Origin: Rhodospirillales bacterium
GTDB taxonomy: Bacteria; Pseudomonadota; Alphaproteobacteria; Micavibrionales; Micavibrionaceae
Reading direction: 5' to 3'
Assembly (NCBI GenBank): GCA_020638175.1
Contig: JACKJA010000002.1
Location: forward strand, 868,001-932,000
Length of the DNA: 64,000 nt
Shown here: positions 60,577-64,000 of the stretch, in pieces
Layout: each line of letters opens with the position of its first letter
Numbering within the stretch: the stretch's first letter is position 1
Made by a program: the position numbers and the translations under genes
The notes under the pieces: generated by a model
The model's input: the letters and a program-made list of their open reading frames with translations, nothing else
What the model was told of the DNA's origin: nothing
The model's database searches: none

Positions 60577-61620
60577 ATGAAATTCATCAAGCCGCCAAAA
60601 CTGAAAGAGGGCGATACAATCGCCGCGGTGTCACCGTCTTGGGGCGGGCCGGGAACATTCCCGCACCGCTACGAGGCGGGAAAACGCCAGTTCATGGAAG
60701 CATTCAAAGTCAATGTCGTCGAGATGCCGCACACCATGCGGGATGCCGATTGGCTGTTCCGCAACCCGCAGGCCCGCGCCGATGATTTGATGCAGGCATT
60801 CTCGGATTTCTCGATCAACGGAATTATCGCGACCATCGGCGGCGAGGACAGCGTGCGCCTGATCCCGTGGCTGGATTTTGGTGTGATCCGCAATAACCCG
60901 AAAATCTTTATGGGCTATTCCGACACGACGAATGCGCACTTGGCTTGCGTAAAGGCGGGGCTGACCAGTTTTTATGGCCCGTCGATCATGGCGGGGTTTG
61001 CCGAAAATGGCGGCCTGTTTCCCTATATGGAAGAGGCCGTTCGTAAAACATTATTTTCCTCTGACCCCGTTGGCGATATCCCGCAGGCCGATGGATGGAC
61101 CGTTGAGTTCCTTGACTGGGCCAACCCGGATAATCAAGCGATCAAAAGAAATATGTCTTCACCATTGGGGCGCCGCGTCTTGCAGGGAACCGGAACCGTT
61201 CAGGGGCACCTGATGGGCGGTTGCCTTGATGTGTTCCCGATGGTGGTCGGCACAGAGCTGTGGCCGGATAAAGAACTGTGGCAGGGCGCGATCTTGTTTC
61301 TTGAAACGTCAGAAGAAGCGCCGCCGGTTGAAAGCGTAAAACGCTGGTTGCGTAATCTGGGCGCGCAGGGCATTTTCGATGCTGTTAATGGCGTTATTCT
61401 GGGGCGGCCCGGTGGTCCTGTTCCGGTCGATGAACTCATGCGCTATGATGCGATTTTGCAAAAAGTGGTCGCGGAAGAATTTTGCCAACCCGATCTGCCG
61501 CTTATGACCCAGATGGACTTTGGTCACACCGACCCCATGTTTGTGCTGCCCTATGGCGTACAGGCAGAAATTGATTGCGAGAACAAGGGTTTTCGTATTC
61601 TGGAATGTGCTGTAAGCTAG
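60577..61620 (+). CDS. S66 family serine peptidase (LD-carboxypeptidase/MccF-like)
   Basis: 347 residues. IAAVSPSWGGPG near the N-terminus, the nucleophile Ser in MGYSDTTNAHL, Glu in FLETSEE and His in FGHTDPMF form the S66 catalytic triad. The family includes LdcA, which trims the terminal D-Ala of recycled tetrapeptides, and MccF, which detoxifies microcin C. Length fits the MccF branch. No signal peptide; cytoplasmic. Placed between murC and murB, 3 bases after murC, consistent with murein recycling. Confidence 0.9.
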   Translation: MKFIKPPKLKEGDTIAAVSPSWGGPGTFPHRYEAGKRQFMEAFKVNVVEMPHTMRDADWLFRNPQARADDLMQAFSDFSINGIIATIGGEDSVRLIPWLDFGVIRNNPKIFMGYSDTTNAHLACVKAGLTSFYGPSIMAGFAENGGLFPYMEEAVRKTLFSSDPVGDIPQADGWTVEFLDWANPDNQAIKRNMSSPLGRRVLQGTGTVQGHLMGGCLDVFPMVVGTELWPDKELWQGAILFLETSEEAPPVESVKRWLRNLGAQGIFDAVNGVILGRPGGPVPVDELMRYDAILQKVVAEEFCQPDLPLMTQMDFGHTDPMFVLPYGVQAEIDCENKGFRILECAVS

Positions 61621-61627
61621 GCCGCAA

Positions 61628-62569
61628 ATGACCAATTTATCTCTCAAATCCTCTGGCTTTCCTGCCGTCCGCGGGCGGATCACGGAAAACGCAGCCCTCG
61701 GCGACGTCGGCTGGTTTCGCTGCGGCGGGCGCGCCGATGTGCTATTTAAACCGGCGGACGAAGATGATCTGGCGGTGTTCCTTGCCGGTTGTCCGGCGGA
61801 TATACCCGTGACGGTGATCGGCGTTATGTCGAACGCGATCATCCGTGATGGCGGCGTGCGCGGCGTAGTGATCCGGCTGGGCCGCGAATTTGCCGGGATT
61901 GAAAAACTGCCGGATGGTACAATACGGGCCGGGGCGGCGGCGCTCGACGGTAACGTGGCGGCCTTTGCCGCGCGGGAAGGGGTTGCCAATATCGAGTTTT
62001 TATCTGGTATTCCGGGGACGATCGGCGGCGCGCTGCGCATGAATGCCGGGGCTTACGGGGCGGAGATCAAAGATGTGCTGATAGCCGCCGTCGCCATTGA
62101 TCGCACCGGCAATGTCCACCATATGAGTCCGGATGATATGGGTATGACCTATCGCCATACAAGCGTGCCGGAGGATTACATTTTTACCGGCTGCACCCTG
62201 CGCGGCACGCCGGGCGTGGCCGATGACATCAAGGCGCAGATCGCCGAAATCAAGGCGCGGCGCAATGACACCCAGCCGATCCGTGAACGTACCGGCGGCT
62301 CGACCTTCGCCAACCCGAAACCGGAGGAACTTGCTGCTGCGGGCTTGCCAGAGGGCACCAAGGCCTGGCAGCTTGTGGATAGGGTCGGAGGCCGCGGCCT
62401 GAAAATCGGCGGCGCGCAGATGAGCGAAAAGCACGCCAATTTCATGATTAACACCGGCGATGCATGCGCGGCTGACCTCGAAAATCTGGGCGAGGAAATC
62501 CGCCGCCGCGTCAAGGAAGAAACCGGCTTTGAGCTGCGCTGGGAAATTAAACGGATCGGGGATTTTTAA
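61628..62569 (+). CDS. murB: UDP-N-acetylenolpyruvoylglucosamine reductase
   Basis: 313 residues. FAD-binding MurB: WFRCGGRADVLFKP, FLSGIPGTIGGALRMNAGAYG, YRHTSVPED, the catalytic Ser in RTGGSTFANP and MSEKHANFMINTGDA. Reduces enolpyruvyl-UDP-GlcNAc to UDP-MurNAc with NADPH. Type I by loop pattern. One substitution relative to the usual GxGSN: here VIGVMSNAIIRDGG has Val-Met in place of Gly-Gly/Ala. Seven bases after the S66 gene. Confidence 0.96.
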   Translation: MTNLSLKSSGFPAVRGRITENAALGDVGWFRCGGRADVLFKPADEDDLAVFLAGCPADIPVTVIGVMSNAIIRDGGVRGVVIRLGREFAGIEKLPDGTIRAGAAALDGNVAAFAAREGVANIEFLSGIPGTIGGALRMNAGAYGAEIKDVLIAAVAIDRTGNVHHMSPDDMGMTYRHTSVPEDYIFTGCTLRGTPGVADDIKAQIAEIKARRNDTQPIRERTGGSTFANPKPEELAAAGLPEGTKAWQLVDRVGGRGLKIGGAQMSEKHANFMINTGDACAADLENLGEEIRRRVKEETGFELRWEIKRIGDF

Positions 62570-62592
62570 CCATAGGCATCGCAGAGGGAAAC

Positions 62593-62678
62593 GTCATTGC
62601 GAGCCGTAGGCGAAGCAATCCAGAAGCTTTCCTTGTGTGCTCTGGATTGCCGCGTCGGCTTTGCCTCCTCGCAATGAC
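62593..62678. repeat. Palindromic repeat, GTCATTGCGAG family, copy 2
   Basis: 86 bases between murB and the aldo/keto reductase. Ends GTCATTGCGAG / CTCGCAATGAC; inner arms GCAATCCAGA / TCTGGATTGC. The second half matches the copy at 43913 closely (GGATTGCCGCGTCGGCT). Confidence 0.9.
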
Positions 62679-62744
62679 GGCTTACCATTGCTCCCTCCGT
62701 GTTCTCTGTGTACTCTGTGGTGAAATAAAAACGGGAAAAAAATC

Positions 62745-63782
62745 ATGAGATACCGCAAACTGGGCCGTACCGATATCGACGTCAGCGTCATCTGTCTCGG
62801 CACCATGACATGGGGACGCCAGAATACGGAAGAGCAGGCTCACGAACAGATGGATTACGCGATCACGCAAGGGATTAACTTCCTTGATACCGCCGAGCTG
62901 TACGCCGTGCCGATCTCCGAAGAATCGCAAGGCAAGACCGAGCAGTTTATCGGCAACTGGTTTGCCAAAAACAAAAACCGGGATCAGGTCATTCTGGCCT
63001 CGAAAGTGGCCGGGGCGGGCATCCCGTGGATCCGCGGCGGCGCCGGGATCGACCGAAAGAATGTTCTCGCCGCGATCGAAACCAGCCTGACACGCCTGCA
63101 AACCGATTATATTGATTTGTACCAGCTCCATTGGCCGAACCGCAGCAACTATAATTTCGTTAATCGCTGGACATACCACCCGCAATCCACGGACCCGCAG
63201 GCCGAAGAAGCTAACTTTGTCGAGGTGCTGGAAACGCTGAATGAACTCGTCAAGGCTGGGAAAATCCGCCATGTCGGCCTGTCGAACGAAACGGCATGGG
63301 GCACGATGAAATATTTGCGCCTTGCCGAAGAACGCGGTCTGCCGCGCATGGTCTCTATCCAGAACGAATACAGCCTGCTGTGCCGTCTGCACGATTGGGA
63401 CCTGGCGGAAGTGTCGTTGTGCGAAGATGTCGGGTTGCTCGCATGGTCGCCATTAGCGACAGGGATGCTGAGCGGTAAATATCTGGATGGTGCCCGTCCA
63501 GCGGGCACGCGCTGGACAATCGAGGGTAAAGATTATCGCGATACGCCCAATGCCAATGCCGCCATCCGTGCCTATATGGCCGTTGCCGAAAAGCACGGGC
63601 TGGACGTTTGCCAGATGGCGCTGGCCTTTGTCAATGACCGTCCGTTCGTGACATCAAACATCATCGGCGCGACGAACATGGAACAGCTCAAATCCAACAT
63701 CGCCTCGGTGGATATTACGCTTTCGGACGAGGTGCTGGCCGACATTCAAAACGTGCGCCGTCAATACCCGGTGCCGTATTAA
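62745..63782 (+). CDS. Aldo/keto reductase (Tas-like)
   Basis: 345 residues. NADPH-dependent TIM-barrel reductase: LGTMTWGRQNTEEQA, the catalytic Asp/Tyr in FLDTAELYAV, Lys in ILASKVAG, His in YQLHWPNRS, GLSNETAWG and SIQNEYSLL. The QNTEEQAHEQMDYA pattern and length match the Tas subfamily. Physiological substrate unknown. It interrupts the dcw cluster, with a palindromic repeat on each side. Confidence 0.93.
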   Translation: MRYRKLGRTDIDVSVICLGTMTWGRQNTEEQAHEQMDYAITQGINFLDTAELYAVPISEESQGKTEQFIGNWFAKNKNRDQVILASKVAGAGIPWIRGGAGIDRKNVLAAIETSLTRLQTDYIDLYQLHWPNRSNYNFVNRWTYHPQSTDPQAEEANFVEVLETLNELVKAGKIRHVGLSNETAWGTMKYLRLAEERGLPRMVSIQNEYSLLCRLHDWDLAEVSLCEDVGLLAWSPLATGMLSGKYLDGARPAGTRWTIEGKDYRDTPNANAAIRAYMAVAEKHGLDVCQMALAFVNDRPFVTSNIIGATNMEQLKSNIASVDITLSDEVLADIQNVRRQYPVPY

Positions 63783-63788
63783 GTTCAC

Positions 63789-63864
63789 TGTCATCCTGAG
63801 CGTTAGCGAAGGATCTAAAAAATTGTTACAAGCAATAAGATTCTTCGCTACGCTCAGAATGACA
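63789..63864. repeat. Palindromic repeat, TGTCATTCTGAG family, copy 3
   Basis: 76 bases. Ends TGTCATCCTGAGCG / CGCTCAGAATGACA, inner arms GCGAAGGATCT / AGATTCTTCGC (one mismatch). It lies 12 bases before the murF start at 63876, so it forms part of its leader RNA, unless a promoter lies within it. Confidence 0.9.
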
Positions 63865-63875
63865 AGAGAGATAAA

Positions 63876-64000
63876 ATGAAAACCGAATTATGGACTCATA
63901 AAGATGTGGCGAATGCAACCGGCGGGAAGGCCTCCGGTGAATGGACGGCGGCGGGTATTTCGATCAATACCCGTTCAATCAAACCCGGTGATTTGTTTTT
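63876..64000 (+). CDS. murF: MurF N-terminus (cut by window end)
   Basis: The first 41 codons of a Mur ligase: LWTHKDVANATGGKASGEWT followed by ISINTRSIKPGDLF. The N-T-R-x-x-K-P-G-D-L-F motif is the MurF N-terminal signature and is better preserved than in the copy at 51383. The GAGAG site lies 5 bases before the ATG. Catalytic parts are beyond the window. It is probably the working murF, displaced some 12 kb from the normal place after murE. Confidence 0.8.
   Translation, partial: MKTELWTHKDVANATGGKASGEWTAAGISINTRSIKPGDLF

Noticed and set aside
52508..63864. CRISPR-like array formed by the repeats in the dcw region
   Set aside because: Copies are kilobases apart, palindromic and of varying length, with no regular spacers or cas genes.

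Overview
The window comes from an alphaproteobacterium. The evidence is the sdhC-sdhD...sdhA...sdhB layout, a meso-diaminopimelate-type MurE in a long dcw (division and cell wall) cluster, a class A RNase P RNA, a sigma-54-type promoter before flgK, and Dot/Icm-type secretion genes in an otherwise free-living-looking gene set. GC is moderate and genes are tightly packed with many ATGA overlaps. The combination recalls Micavibrio-like lineages, but that placement is an inference. Gene calls rest on reading protein motifs; no database search was run.

Layout. 0.2-2.35 kb: three small envelope genes, one PilO-like and two pseudopilin-like. 2.4-5.4 kb: a soluble hybrid histidine kinase and asd. 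5.5-9.7 kb, minus strand: dotI-dotH-dotG-dotF, the core-complex genes of a type IVB (Dot/Icm, IncI-like) secretion system, in the same order as Legionella icmL-K-E-G. 9.9-17.2 kb, plus strand and divergent from dotI: an unusual array of five paralogous exported proteins of about 410-450 aa plus one unrelated exported coiled-coil protein. This is the most novel part of the window. 17.3-20.75 kb: flgK and flgL. 20.8-27.6 kb, minus strand: more secretion genes (a TcpQ/PilL-like protein, icmT, dotB, dotC, dotD, a small lytic transglycosylase, an unknown helical protein and a DsbC-like isomerase), followed by a FIST-domain gene.

28.9-31.6 kb: lemA, an M48 protease, a Bax-inhibitor-1 family gene and tRNA-Ala(GGC). 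31.8-39.9 kb: the succinate dehydrogenase genes, interrupted by a GxxExxY-like protein, a small membrane protein, three tandem solute-binding proteins and two dodecin-like proteins. 39.9-45.2 kb: a DUF1761 protein, two paralogous exported proteins, a DUF167 gene, nadC, nadA, an exported MsrA and an AmpD-type amidase. 45.2-45.9 kb: rnpB and a 48-residue membrane peptide gene. 46.3-64 kb: the dcw cluster, mraZ-rsmH-ftsL-ftsI-murE-(degenerate murF)-hydrolase-mraY-murD-ftsW-murG-eamA-murC-S66 peptidase-murB-aldo/keto reductase-(intact-looking murF start).

The secretion genes would build an envelope-spanning channel: DotC/D/H outer-membrane core, DotG and DotF spanning, DotI inner membrane, DotB ATPase. 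The transglycosylase would open peptidoglycan and the DsbC-like protein would serve its Cys-containing exported partners. The five-paralog family shares three invariant cysteines and lies between the two secretion blocks, so it may be surface, pilus or substrate components of that machine. In the dcw cluster, palindromic repeats sit between genes, inside murD (in frame) and directly before the second murF, suggesting repeat-associated rearrangement. The copy of murF at the canonical position has lost its ATP-binding loop.
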